A stretch of DNA of 50,582 bases. Origin: Marinifilaceae bacterium (lineage in GTDB: Bacteria > Bacteroidota > Bacteroidia > Bacteroidales > Marinifilaceae). The position numbers were made by a program, and so were the translations under genes. The notes beneath the pieces are model-generated. The model saw nothing but the letters and a program-made list of their open reading frames with translations, was not told the origin of the DNA and searched no databases. Shown here in pieces: positions 15,686-24,567 of this stretch. The stretch is taken from the NCBI GenBank assembly GCA_025210485.1, contig JAOARN010000006.1, positions 1 through 50,582 of the forward strand, in the 5' to 3' direction. How positions within the stretch are numbered: the stretch's first letter is position 1; each line of letters opens with the position of its first letter.

Positions 15686-16777
15686 CTATGCTCTAAAAAT
15701 AATATCTCCCTCATGATTAAAATAATTCTTATATAAATTAGCAGTTATACAAGAATGAACAGGAAGGATATATACAATATCTCCCACTCTATAATTTCCT
15801 ATCTTAGAACTAGGAACTGATATAGTACCATGCTCTTGTGATAATTTAGAGACATACATTCCTGGAATAATATCATCAAAACCAACAGTATCAGCAGTAC
15901 CTTTACTATCAGCTATTAAACCATATATCTCTTTGCCATCAAATTCTATACTCTCTTTGGAGATATGGACAGATCCACCCATAACAACAATTTCTTCTCG
16001 CTCAGGATATATTCCTACTACAGGACAAGCAACTGTCATAGCTATTTGAGATACAGAACAAGCTCCTAGCTTATGTTGCATCACATCATAAAAAATAAAA
16101 TTACCTGGTCGCAATTCGTCAATACCTTCGAATTCTTCACAGATACTACAACTAGGGGTGTCTCCCAATGAAATTATCATATCTGGATAATCCGCTATAT
16201 ATTTTTGTTTTAATTCTACAAATCTAGCTACTGAACTGTTGTGAATTTGTTTTATTTCTGAAACAGATTTAGCATTATAGGTGTCGCCTGAATGTGCTAA
16301 AAAGCCTTTAAAACTTAAAAATTCACTTTTCTTAATCACCTCAAGAATTTTATTAATTTCTGTTTCATTTTCTGGCAATAAACCTGTTCTATGATAACCC
16401 AAATCGATCTCTATAAATACACCCATATCGAAAGCTGTGTTGCTCGAAACAAACTGTGCTGTTTCGTGGCTATCGATAGTTATATTTAAGTTAACACGCT
16501 CGGCCAAAGAATTTAATGATGCAATATCTAGAATATTTACAGGGAAAGCAATAGTAATATCATTCCAATCCTCAGCAAAATATTCTGCCATTTGAATAGA
16601 GGAAACTGTTATTTTTTCAACAGACTTTTCCCGAAACCAGCTAGCTATATGTAATGATTGGTGAGTCTTAAAATGAGGTCTAAAACTTATACCTCTTTCT
16701 TTAAATTTTGAGACAAAAACATCAATATTTGCCTTACATTGCTTCTCATTTAATATAAGTTCTGGTTTACAAATCAT
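15686..16777 (-). CDS. PLP enzyme, D-threonine aldolase / D-serine dehydratase-like
   Basis: The 363-residue protein belongs to the alanine-racemase-fold family that includes D-threonine aldolase and eukaryotic D-serine dehydratase (DSD1). The PLP lysine is expected at Lys37 in RPHFKTHQ, and the barrel continues with FIEIDLGYHRTGLLP and DELRPGNFIFYD. The C-terminal domain carries the metal pair seen in this family in LPVHSCITANL (His and Cys two apart). It therefore probably acts on a D-hydroxy amino acid with PLP and a divalent metal in the cytoplasm; which one cannot be told. It is transcribed alone: a terminator follows it and 270 bases separate it from ctpA. Confidence 0.88.
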   Translation of the reverse strand: MICKPELILNEKQCKANIDVFVSKFKERGISFRPHFKTHQSLHIASWFREKSVEKITVSSIQMAEYFAEDWNDITIAFPVNILDIASLNSLAERVNLNITIDSHETAQFVSSNTAFDMGVFIEIDLGYHRTGLLPENETEINKILEVIKKSEFLSFKGFLAHSGDTYNAKSVSEIKQIHNSSVARFVELKQKYIADYPDMIISLGDTPSCSICEEFEGIDELRPGNFIFYDVMQHKLGACSVSQIAMTVACPVVGIYPEREEIVVMGGSVHISKESIEFDGKEIYGLIADSKGTADTVGFDDIIPGMYVSKLSQEHGTISVPSSKIGNYRVGDIVYILPVHSCITANLYKNYFNHEGDIIFRA

Positions 16778-16979
16778 GATAATAGGATAAAAAAATTAAA
16801 GTAGTGTATATTATTAAATCAAAGCTCGCTTGTTTTAATATTCAAACAAATACTCAGAAAATAATCAAATACCAATCATTACTCTAATTATAGATAATCA
16901 ATATACAATTACAACTGCGCATTTATCAACTTATGTTTTTATAGGTATTTATAAAAAAACACCTCCTTAACATATAGTT

Positions 16980-17022
16980 AGATTTATAAATTAGTCTTGA
17001 ATCAATCCTAATTTATAAATCT
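16980..17022 (-). terminator. 15-base hairpin after ctpA
   Basis: Bases 16980-16994 are the exact reverse complement of 17008-17022, with a 13-base loop. It is 25 bases past the ctpA stop. No T run follows on the minus strand, so it may protect the 3' end or be a weak terminator. Confidence 0.5.
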
Positions 17023-17047
17023 GCGTAAAAGTATAATTTTATATTGA

Positions 17048-18643
17048 TTAATTGAATGAGTTTTTAGCTTTTTTCAAAGTAATATCAATCTTATGAATTA
17101 TAGGATAAAATCCTATATCATCAATTAAGTTTCTTGCGATATATGCCTCCAACTGTACTCTTATTGTTTCTCCTGAAAGTGACAGTCCTTTATTATCTCT
17201 CTTAACTCCCTTGTTTTTAGCATAGTTTACAAACTTAGTTAATATGTCAATTTTGCTTAGATAGGATTCGATTTGCTTGTAATTTTTTAATTTAGAAAAC
17301 TCTTTTCTATGATTATCAACATATTCAAAAGCAAATTTATATACTAATCCTTTTTGACGTAATTTCCTGAAATATTCAGAGTAACCTGTAGTGTCAACTG
17401 GTACAAATATGTCTGGCATTATTCCTCCTCCACCATACACTATATTTCCTCCAGGAGTTGTAAATTTCAATGAATCATTAAAATGTATGGAATCTGCCTG
17501 CTGTAATTCTCCATGCAAAAATCTTTTATTTATATCATTATAATAATCGAATTTTCCTTTATCATATGGTTTCTGAATACACCTTCCTGTTGGAGTATAA
17601 TATCTTGCAACTGTAAGTCGCAATGCCGATCCATCTGACAAATTTCTTTGTTCCTGTACTAATCCTTTTCCAAATGATCGTCTTCCTATAATCTTTCCTC
17701 TATCGTTATCTTGAATTGCGCCTGCAAAAATCTCACTTGCCGAAGCTGAGCTCTCGTCTATCATAACATTTATTGGCAAATCCTTAAACCTTCCATTTCC
17801 TGTTGAGTGATATTCGTATCGTTTTTGAGCTTTTCCCTCTGTATAAACTATCATCTTGCCTTTACCCAAAAACTCGTTTATCATATTTGTAGCTTCTGAT
17901 AGATATCCACCCGAGTTTCCTCTTAGATCAACAATTAGTTTTTGCATTCCTTTGGAATTTAGATTTTCAAGAGCCTCCGAAAATTCAAAATAAGTTGTTG
18001 CAGCAAACCTACTCACTTTTATATAACCAATTGACTTGTCTATCATATATGAAACATCGACACTTGCCACTGGTATTGAGCCTCTAGTTAGTTTAAAGTT
18101 TATTAAATCCTTAGTCCCTTTGCGTTTGACACCTAATTTCACAGAGCTCCCTTTTGGTCCCTTTAGGCGTTTCATTATATCTGTATCTTTAAGCTTTTTA
18201 CCCGCTATAATTGAATCGTCTACCATTACAATTCTATCTCCCGCATGTATTCCTGAGCTTTCTGATGGCCCTCCTTTTATAACTTGTACTACAGTGACTG
18301 TGTCCTTATGCATAATAAATTGAACACCGATTCCACCGAAATTACCTTTCAGTTCATCGTTTACTTTGTTGAAATCTTTGGCAGGAATATAAACTGTATG
18401 GGGATCCAAATCTTTTAGTAGTGCAGGTATTGCTTTTTCTACTAAACTGGTTTTACTTATAGTATCGACATAGTCGTTTTCTATCATTTGTAATACAAGA
18501 TTCAACTTTAAATCTCCCGATTTTAAATTAAGTAAAGGATTACTATTGGATGCATTCTTCTGTAAAACAGAGTTTAACAGCATTCCTGAAATAATACTAA
18601 CTACAACAATCAATGGTAGTAATATTTTTGCTGATTTCTTCAT
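17048..18643 (-). CDS. ctpA: C-terminal processing peptidase (S41)
   Basis: This 531-residue periplasmic serine protease trims or degrades envelope proteins, often peptidoglycan hydrolases. Residues about 5-27 are an N-terminal signal or anchor. A PDZ domain follows (about 90-175, GNFGGIGVQFIMHKDTVTVV then GPSESSGIHAGDRIVMVD). The S41 domain comes next (about 185-365) with the catalytic serine in SSASASEIF (near 299) and lysine in SFGKGLVQ (near 325). About 150 further residues form a C-terminal domain common in Bacteroidota CtpA proteins. All catalytic residues are present. It follows comEB on the same strand with 144 bases between, a pairing I recall from other Bacteroidota. Confidence 0.93.
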   Translation of the reverse strand: MKKSAKILLPLIVVVSIISGMLLNSVLQKNASNSNPLLNLKSGDLKLNLVLQMIENDYVDTISKTSLVEKAIPALLKDLDPHTVYIPAKDFNKVNDELKGNFGGIGVQFIMHKDTVTVVQVIKGGPSESSGIHAGDRIVMVDDSIIAGKKLKDTDIMKRLKGPKGSSVKLGVKRKGTKDLINFKLTRGSIPVASVDVSYMIDKSIGYIKVSRFAATTYFEFSEALENLNSKGMQKLIVDLRGNSGGYLSEATNMINEFLGKGKMIVYTEGKAQKRYEYHSTGNGRFKDLPINVMIDESSASASEIFAGAIQDNDRGKIIGRRSFGKGLVQEQRNLSDGSALRLTVARYYTPTGRCIQKPYDKGKFDYYNDINKRFLHGELQQADSIHFNDSLKFTTPGGNIVYGGGGIMPDIFVPVDTTGYSEYFRKLRQKGLVYKFAFEYVDNHRKEFSKLKNYKQIESYLSKIDILTKFVNYAKNKGVKRDNKGLSLSGETIRVQLEAYIARNLIDDIGFYPIIHKIDITLKKAKNSFN

Positions 18644-18787
18644 CTTTTTATTATTTCATTTAACAATACAAGTTATTAACTAGGCTATATTTTCTTGAAT
18701 AGCAAAATAATTATAAGCTTCTCTAATATTATTGGTTTGGAAATACGAATAAATTGAAAAGATTTATTCATATATGTACATAACAAT

Positions 18788-19255
18788 CTATTTTGTTTCC
18801 ATACAGCAATCTGCCAGTTCTACGTAAACAGTCTCTATATTAGCTCGCTTCAACAAATCTATCCCTTCTGTGGAATGGTACATCTCCGAAAAAACAACTC
18901 TTTTTATCCCTGCCTGAATAATTAATTTTGAACACTCGATACATGGTGAAGCAGTAACATACATTGTTGCTCCAAGACTGCTATTACCAGTTTTCGCAAC
19001 CTTAGTAATTGCATTAGCCTCGGCGTGCAATACATAAGCTTTAGTCTTTCCAGAGCAATCTTCGCAAACATTTTCAAATCCCGATGGAGTTCCATTATAT
19101 CCGTCTGAAATTATCATCTTATCTTTAACAATCAACGAACCAACTTTTCTTCGAGCACAATATGAATTCTCAGCCCAAATCATTGCCATTCTTAAATATC
19201 TCTCATCCAATCTTCTCTGCTTTTCTTCTGAATTTTCAAAATGTCTTAAGTCCAT
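18788..19255 (-). CDS. comEB: dCMP deaminase family protein
   Basis: This 155-residue zinc enzyme probably deaminates dCMP to dUMP for thymidylate supply. The zinc and catalytic residues are in HAEANA (His77, Glu79) and SPCIECSKLI (Cys105, Cys108). A further cysteine cluster, CEDCSG (64-69), is usual in this family. The length is normal. It lies between frr and ctpA on the same strand, with 144-190 bases on each side. A TATATTTG box lies about 80 bases upstream. A homologue in Bacillus is called ComEB, but nothing here points to competence. Confidence 0.93.
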   Translation of the reverse strand: MDLRHFENSEEKQRRLDERYLRMAMIWAENSYCARRKVGSLIVKDKMIISDGYNGTPSGFENVCEDCSGKTKAYVLHAEANAITKVAKTGNSSLGATMYVTASPCIECSKLIIQAGIKRVVFSEMYHSTEGIDLLKRANIETVYVELADCCMETK

Positions 19256-19335
19256 TATCTAAACTATTAAATTCTAAGTAAAATTACAATCATATAATCA
19301 TAATATGTTTGCCGCTATTATATATTATATTCAAG

Positions 19336-19343
19336 CAAATATA
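19336..19343 (-). promoter_or_regulatory. putative -7 box before comEB
   Basis: The minus strand reads TATATTTG, an exact TAnnTTTG match about 80 bases before the comEB start. No TTG box is found at the proper distance. Confidence 0.3.
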
Positions 19344-19378
19344 TATTAAATGTAATCTATTACTGTTAATATTCGAAT

Positions 19379-19415
19379 AAAAAAAACCGAATCAAAACAT
19401 TATTTTGATTCGGTT
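19379..19415 (-). terminator. intrinsic terminator of frr
   Basis: Bases 19385-19397 are the exact reverse complement of 19403-19415 (13-base stem, 5-base loop). On the minus strand it runs into eight T. It lies 29 bases after the frr stop, so frr and comEB are separate transcripts. Confidence 0.92.
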
Positions 19416-19444
19416 CTTATAAATATCTATATAATAAGATATTA

Positions 19445-20008
19445 TTATATAGTCATGATATCAGATTCTTTAGATGCAAACAATTCATCTATCTTCTTTC
19501 CATAACTATCTGTAAGTTTTTGAACATCTCCTTCAGCATCTTTTTCTTCATCTTCTGAAAGTCCTTCTTTAATTAATTTTTTTAAACTATCATTAGTATC
19601 ACGTCTGGTATTTCGCACTGAAACGCGTGCACCTTCACATACTGACTTTGCTTGTTTTACTAATTCCTTTCTTCTTTCTTCTGTCAATGCAGGTATATTA
19701 ATTCGGATTACCTCACCATTATTATCAGGGTTAAAACCTAAATTTGATATTAAAATTGCTTTCTCTATTGGACCTATCATTGACTTTTCCCATGGCTGCA
19801 CTGCAATTGTTCTTGGATCTGGAGTACTTACGTTTGCTACCTGGCTAAGGGGTGTCATACTACCATAATAGTCTACCATTACTCCCTGTAGCATACTTGC
19901 ATTGGCTTTACCTGCACGGATTTTAACCAATTCTCTTTCAAGACGCTTTAGAGATTCCTCCATTCTTTCTTTTGCATCGTCTAGATATAATTCTACTTCT
20001 TCTGACAT
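19445..20008 (-). CDS. frr: ribosome recycling factor
   Basis: This 187-residue protein works with EF-G to split ribosomes after termination. The full-length family pattern is visible: KERMEESLKRLERELVKIRAGKAN at the start, the hinge region YYGSMTPLSQVANVSTPDPRTIAVQPWEKSMIGPIEKAI, then INIPALTEERRKELVKQAK. It is cytoplasmic. It has its own promoter (20098-20126) and terminator, so it is a single-gene transcript between ftsX and comEB. Confidence 0.98.
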   Translation of the reverse strand: MSEEVELYLDDAKERMEESLKRLERELVKIRAGKANASMLQGVMVDYYGSMTPLSQVANVSTPDPRTIAVQPWEKSMIGPIEKAILISNLGFNPDNNGEVIRINIPALTEERRKELVKQAKSVCEGARVSVRNTRRDTNDSLKKLIKEGLSEDEEKDAEGDVQKLTDSYGKKIDELFASKESDIMTI

Positions 20009-20097
20009 AGGTTTATTTTTTTATTTTCTTTTATTATCGAATCTACAATAATACATAAGTATAAGAATAAATACTTAATTATTATACTTATTGTTGA

Positions 20098-20126
20098 CAA
20101 AAATATAAATTTTAAATCTAAAACAA
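20098..20126 (-). promoter_or_regulatory. promoter of frr
   Basis: On the minus strand a TTG (20126-20124) is followed after 18 bases by TATTTTTG (20105-20098). Both elements and spacing match the Bacteroidota promoter consensus. The expected start of transcription is about 80 bases before the frr ATG. Confidence 0.7.
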
Positions 20127-20220
20127 TAGTCTATTTTGTAAAAGCGAGTACCTAATATCCTTTATTTTATTAATATCAAAATTAAATAAATTAATATCTT
20201 TTAAACTTCGTTGTGGTGAT

Positions 20221-21090
20221 TTAGTATAGATTCTTCCCGTCTATTTGTAGATATTTATTTACAGCAAAATACGAGGAGAACCAAGTAATAAATGCTCCAA
20301 TCCCCATCACAACAAGATATAATCCTATTAGCAATCCCAAATGTTCAAACGAAATAAGACCTTTCTGCTTATCTGTAATAAAATATATGGTTAAACTAAG
20401 ACCTAAATTTGCAATCAAACCTCCCACAATACCATAAAAAACACTTTTCATAACAAATGGAAGTCTGATAAAAGATCGCGTTGCACCTACCAATTGCATG
20501 GTATATATTATAAATCGCTGTGAATAAATAGAAAGGCGCATAATATTATGAATGAGGGTAAATGAAATCAGAAAAAATATAGCACTCAATATTAAAATAA
20601 AGTAACTGATTTTTCTGACATTACTATTCACAAAATTAATGACCGACTTCTGATATCTTATTTCTGCTATATGCTTATTAGCCATTAAATTTTGCTGAAT
20701 TATCGCAATACTATCATTATTAGTATACTCTGCATATAATTTAATATCTATTGTTGGCTTCAAAGGGTTACTTCCCAAAAAATGTATAAAATCTTCTCCT
20801 AATTCTTTCTGTAAACTCTCGGCCGCTGTCTCTTTATCAACAAAACTTGTGGATTTCACAAAATCAGAGGCATCAAGTTGTTTTTGTAATTTTAAAATAT
20901 CAATTTCTCTAGTATTGGACTTAAGACTAATTGAAAAACCAATATTTTCTTTCACATACTTGGAAAGATGATTAGCATTTAAAATTAGTAATCCTATTGA
21001 TCCTAATAGAAATAATACCATTGATATACTTACAATTAATGTAATGTAGGAAGTTCTTAATTTACGACGCTTATTAGATTGAGATTTCAT
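20221..21090 (-). CDS. ftsX: cell division protein FtsX
   Basis: This 289-residue inner-membrane protein partners the ATPase FtsE and controls peptidoglycan hydrolases at the division site. The topology is as expected. A first helix (about 15-37) is followed by a periplasmic domain (about 38-160, with VKSTSFVDKETAAESLQKEL), then three C-terminal helices. The conserved MQLVGATRSFIRLPFVMKS loop lies between helices two and three. ftsE is not in the window. In many Bacteroidota ftsX is followed by DUF3098, uppP, truB and queA, but those are absent here. An M23 peptidase gene lies 189 bases upstream on the same strand, which may be the hydrolase it controls (inference). Confidence 0.93.
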   Translation of the reverse strand: MKSQSNKRRKLRTSYITLIVSISMVLFLLGSIGLLILNANHLSKYVKENIGFSISLKSNTREIDILKLQKQLDASDFVKSTSFVDKETAAESLQKELGEDFIHFLGSNPLKPTIDIKLYAEYTNNDSIAIIQQNLMANKHIAEIRYQKSVINFVNSNVRKISYFILILSAIFFLISFTLIHNIMRLSIYSQRFIIYTMQLVGATRSFIRLPFVMKSVFYGIVGGLIANLGLSLTIYFITDKQKGLISFEHLGLLIGLYLVVMGIGAFITWFSSYFAVNKYLQIDGKNLY

Positions 21091-21279
21091 CTTTATTTTA
21101 TGTTTCTATTTAAGTAGTTTTATCGACTTTGTTTAAATTTAATAATCACATATAAATAATGCACTTTGCTACATTCTGTATTAAGTTAACACACAAACAC
21201 ATAAAGCATAATCTTTTTATAATTTAAACATTTGTCATAAATATAGATATTCAAAAGCAATGGGCAAATTATTTACATA

Positions 21280-22593
21280 TTAATTTATAGCCTTTGCATC
21301 TGTTTTTTCCTCTATCGCCGAACTATCTGTGATTGCTGGCATACTATACAAATCCAAACGAGATTTATACAAATCTACTCTAGACATAAATTCCTTCATG
21401 TTTTCTTTTTTAACAGGAGCAACTGAAGGCGCCTTTAAGCTCAGTGGATTTATTGCTTTTCCATTTTTAAAAACCCTAAAATCTAAATGTGGTCCAGTTG
21501 CCAAACCACTTGCTCCAACATATCCTATCACTTGACCTTGCTTTACACGCACTCCAGGTCTTATGCCTTTTCCAAATCGAGAAAAGTGCATATAAGTTGT
21601 TGTATAAACACTATTATGCTTTATCTTAACGTATCTTCCTCCTCCACGTCTCTGATATCCCTTTTTTACAACAAGACCATCTCCTATGGCAAGAACTGGA
21701 GTCCCTGTTGGTGCTGCATAGTCAATCCCATGATGAGCTCTATATCGCTTCAAAACAGGATGAAATCTACGATTTGAAAACCTAGAACTAATTCTTGAAT
21801 ATTTTAAGGGAGCTTTTAGAAAAGTTTTTTGTAGACTATTACCTTCTTCATCAAAGTAACCATCTTTCTTATCTTCACAATATGAAAAAGAATAATTACT
21901 ATGTCCTGAATGGACAAAATTAGCAGCTACAATCTCAATTTTATTTATAGGCTTATCCTCAACAAAAGCTTGCTTATAACAAACCATAAATTTATCACCC
22001 TTGCCTATTCCAAAAAAGTCAATTGTCCATGCATATACATCAGCTAAGTCTACAGCTAACAATGGACTTGCTCCTGTTTCCTTTAACGCCAACCACAATG
22101 ATGAGTTAATATCACCAGCTATTGTTTTTTCTTTCCATATCACTAACTTCTCGCCTTTGTATATATTTTCATGATTATGGATATCAAAAACAACATATTC
22201 TGTCTTATTATTTTCATAAATAAAATATTCGGCTTTACTAATATCATCCTTATCAAAGAGTATAGTGTATTTATTCCCGGTTCTAAATCGTCTTACATCA
22301 AAAACTGATCTTGATTTATTGGCAATTTCATTTATTACAGCCTGAGAAACATTATAATTATTTAAGATATCAGATATACTTTCATTGCGTTTTATCTTCG
22401 AATCTATTACAAAGAAATCATTTATCGAAAATCCATATTTCTTATGAAGTTCAGGTGATTGAGTTGAGTCAATCAATAAATTTCTATGTACATACTCTAA
22501 ATTCTCTTCTTGTGAGTCAGACAATTTAAATATAAAAATAGCCAATGCTGTTAGTAGCAATACCCCGAATATATATTGTATATTTTTCTTCAT
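21280..22593 (-). CDS. M23 endopeptidase, MepM-like, variant zinc site
   Basis: This 437-residue exported protein has an N-terminal membrane helix or signal (residues 4-22). A linker region (about 45-270) resembles the LysM-free domains of MepM-type murein endopeptidases, and the M23 domain covers about 270-400. The first zinc motif is intact in YRAHHGIDYAAPTGTPV (His, Asp). The second motif reads TGPHLDFRVFKNGKAINPL, so the last histidine of HxH, a zinc ligand in LytM, is aspartate. Aspartate can still bind zinc, so the enzyme may be active or altered. I believe other Bacteroidota M23 proteins vary at this site too. The gene precedes ftsX and has a long possible leader (to 22973). Confidence 0.88.
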   Translation of the reverse strand: MKKNIQYIFGVLLLTALAIFIFKLSDSQEENLEYVHRNLLIDSTQSPELHKKYGFSINDFFVIDSKIKRNESISDILNNYNVSQAVINEIANKSRSVFDVRRFRTGNKYTILFDKDDISKAEYFIYENNKTEYVVFDIHNHENIYKGEKLVIWKEKTIAGDINSSLWLALKETGASPLLAVDLADVYAWTIDFFGIGKGDKFMVCYKQAFVEDKPINKIEIVAANFVHSGHSNYSFSYCEDKKDGYFDEEGNSLQKTFLKAPLKYSRISSRFSNRRFHPVLKRYRAHHGIDYAAPTGTPVLAIGDGLVVKKGYQRRGGGRYVKIKHNSVYTTTYMHFSRFGKGIRPGVRVKQGQVIGYVGASGLATGPHLDFRVFKNGKAINPLSLKAPSVAPVKKENMKEFMSRVDLYKSRLDLYSMPAITDSSAIEEKTDAKAIN

Positions 22594-22990
22594 TTTAAAA
22601 CTTTATAATTACTCGCTAAAATACAAATTATAATGCCAATGTCAATAAGGCAATAAAAAACCATTAACACACAGACTTATCAACAAACTAAACACATGAA
22701 AATAAAACAATTAACAATACTTATCAACAATGTTAACAAACCAATATTAACGTATACATAAGAATAGAAAAAAGATGAAAATCTACAATTAAGGAAATAC
22801 TTTTAAAGCTATCGACTGTTTTATGACTCTAAAACCTAATCATCAGTTTGATTATTCAGTTAACAAATATACTAAAAATACAGCAAACAACTTAACAATA
22901 AATTATTCTGATTTAAGTACATGATTGCTAAATCAAATACTAAAACCAGAATAATAAAAGAAAAATGGGGTGCAAAAGTATTAATTATTT
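22594..22990. other. 397-base gap: possible long leader or small RNA
   Basis: No gene longer than 16 codons is seen on the minus strand. A strong-looking -7 box is at 22973-22980. Two small hairpins stand in tandem at 22818-22835 (GTTTTA/TAAAAC) and 22837-22854 (TAATCA/TGATTA). Two copies of CTTATCAACAA, one base from the DnaA box in their core, lie at 22677-22687 and 22720-22730. A second, imperfect promoter (TTG, 18 bases, TATAATTTG) lies nearer the M23 gene. Confidence 0.45.
22973..22980 (-). promoter_or_regulatory. -7 box TACTTTTGCACCCC
   Basis: The minus strand reads TACTTTTG followed by CACCCC, a form often seen at Bacteroidota transcription starts. It lies about 380 bases before the M23 gene start, just past the end of lplA. 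No TTG box is found at the usual upstream distance. Confidence 0.5.
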
Positions 22991-23977
22991 TTACATTTCC
23001 ATTAACATATTCGATATTTTTTCAATTAAGTGCTTATTATTTAGCTTAAAACTCAACTCTTCTTTTATTATTTCTAGCTTTTTCTGACAACTACTAAAGA
23101 TAAATATTGGCAATTTTATAGATTCTTTAATTTCAATTTCTTCATTAATATTAGATTCAATATCTTTTACTAAAACCGAAATCAATCTTGATTTTGATAT
23201 CCTCAGTTGTATTTTAAATTGCTTATCTTTTTCATGATATTCGCTTTCCAATATTGAATTTGCCGAATATTCATAATTCCATTCCCAACTTCTATATTTA
23301 GTTTTCACTAAATTATGTACTTCTAATTCATCATACTTATTAAGCCGCAATTCCTTAAACTGATTACTATTTTTTTTAAATTCTTCTATTATCAATTCTT
23401 CTATTTTAACTAAACCTAAACCCGTTAAATCTTTTATATTCCCTACCTGCGACCTAATTGAATCAACTGCTTTATGCTCAAATTTAAATTTAGGCTTTAG
23501 TAACTTATTTAATTCCGATAAGTCCGATTCTATAAGTAAGGTTCCATGCTGTATTACTCTATTTTTACTAATATGTGTAGAATTTCCAGATATTTTCAAA
23601 CCATCTACATAAATACTATTACTATTTTTAAATTCAAGCTTCAATCCTATTTTTTCCAAACAGTTTATTATTGATAAATATCTATCTTCAATTTTATCTG
23701 GATAATCAGTCTTTTTTGTATATAAAAAACTAAAATTCAAATTCCCCTTATCATGATATACTGCTCCTCCTCCAGATAATCTACGCACCAAATTTACCCC
23801 TGATTCAAAACACTTATTTAAATCTAATTCAGCAAAAACATTTTGATGTTTCCCAATTACTACAGCTCTATCATTCTGATAAACAAACAATACATCCATA
23901 TTGGTTTTATTTAAGATATATTCCTCTGCTGCTATATTAAAGTATGGGCAATTCGTATTACTTTTTAGTAGATGCAT
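22991..23977 (-). CDS. lplA: lipoate-protein ligase
   Basis: This 328-residue enzyme activates lipoate with ATP and attaches it to 2-oxoacid dehydrogenase and glycine-cleavage subunits in the cytoplasm. The biotin/lipoate ligase core is clear: FNIAAEEYIL, VVIGKHQNVFAE, RRLSGGGAVYHDKGNLNFSF and the catalytic-lysine region GLKISGNSTHISKNRVIQHGTLL. A C-terminal accessory domain (about 240-328) is present, as in full LplA. Its ATG is only 25 bases past the terminator of the upstream lipoprotein gene, so its promoter must overlap that hairpin or it relies on read-through. Confidence 0.93.
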   Translation of the reverse strand: MHLLKSNTNCPYFNIAAEEYILNKTNMDVLFVYQNDRAVVIGKHQNVFAELDLNKCFESGVNLVRRLSGGGAVYHDKGNLNFSFLYTKKTDYPDKIEDRYLSIINCLEKIGLKLEFKNSNSIYVDGLKISGNSTHISKNRVIQHGTLLIESDLSELNKLLKPKFKFEHKAVDSIRSQVGNIKDLTGLGLVKIEELIIEEFKKNSNQFKELRLNKYDELEVHNLVKTKYRSWEWNYEYSANSILESEYHEKDKQFKIQLRISKSRLISVLVKDIESNINEEIEIKESIKLPIFIFSSCQKKLEIIKEELSFKLNNKHLIEKISNMLMEM

Positions 23978-23998
23978 TATGTTAATATTTTGGACATA

Positions 23999-24039
23999 AA
24001 AAAAATCGTAATAAATATCCGATTTATTTATTACGATTT
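23999..24039 (-). terminator. intrinsic terminator
   Basis: Bases 24003-24017 are the exact reverse complement of 24025-24039 (15-base stem, 7-base loop). On the minus strand seven T follow. It ends the tyrS-lipoprotein transcript, 47 bases after the lipoprotein stop. Confidence 0.9.
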
Positions 24040-24086
24040 ATATAAATGTAAAGCAAAATAACAATTGATAGTTATTAATTTTTTTA

Positions 24087-24527
24087 TTATTCAGCTACTG
24101 GTGCTTTTAATTTAAATACAACATTTGCTGATGACTTACCTTCTTTTGAATAGTCTGCAGTAATTAAATAATCACCAACCGCATGGAACAATTCTGTTGT
24201 AAAACTCATTGAATATACATAATTACCACTCTCCTGAGTTGACTGAATTTCCTCAGAATTAAAAGTTTTACTTATTTCCTGAATGGTTTTTAAATTCATT
24301 GAACTAGTCTCTGGTTTTTTTCCAATCTTTGCATCCAATGAAGTTAAATCCAACTGAACATCAGATGATATCTTAATAGCTATTTCATCTCCAGCAGTAA
24401 ACTCCTGATTACTTGTTGGTGCAATAATATTAATTTCAGGCAACTTTGGTCCATCAGAATCGCTTTTCTTACAAAATGTAAATAAAACGGCTAAAAGAAC
24501 TAACGAACTAAATTTAAGTAATTTCAT
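24087..24527 (-). CDS. small lipoprotein with an Ig-like domain
   Basis: The protein has 146 residues. A signal peptide ends in a lipobox-like LFTFC (Cys19), followed by KKSDSD, so it should be a lipoprotein on the periplasmic or outer face. Residues about 30-140 look like one Ig-like beta domain (LPEINIIAPTSNQEFTAGDE at its start, VGDYLITADYSKEG and ANVVFKLKAP at its end). It resembles the DUF4625-type lipoproteins of Bacteroidota, but I cannot confirm that. It lies 40 bases after tyrS with a terminator behind it, so the two are probably one operon, perhaps only by position. Confidence 0.72.
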   Translation of the reverse strand: MKLLKFSSLVLLAVLFTFCKKSDSDGPKLPEINIIAPTSNQEFTAGDEIAIKISSDVQLDLTSLDAKIGKKPETSSMNLKTIQEISKTFNSEEIQSTQESGNYVYSMSFTTELFHAVGDYLITADYSKEGKSSANVVFKLKAPVAE

Positions 24528-24567
24528 AACAATAGTTTTATCTGTTTATAATTAATTGTTTAAGTAT

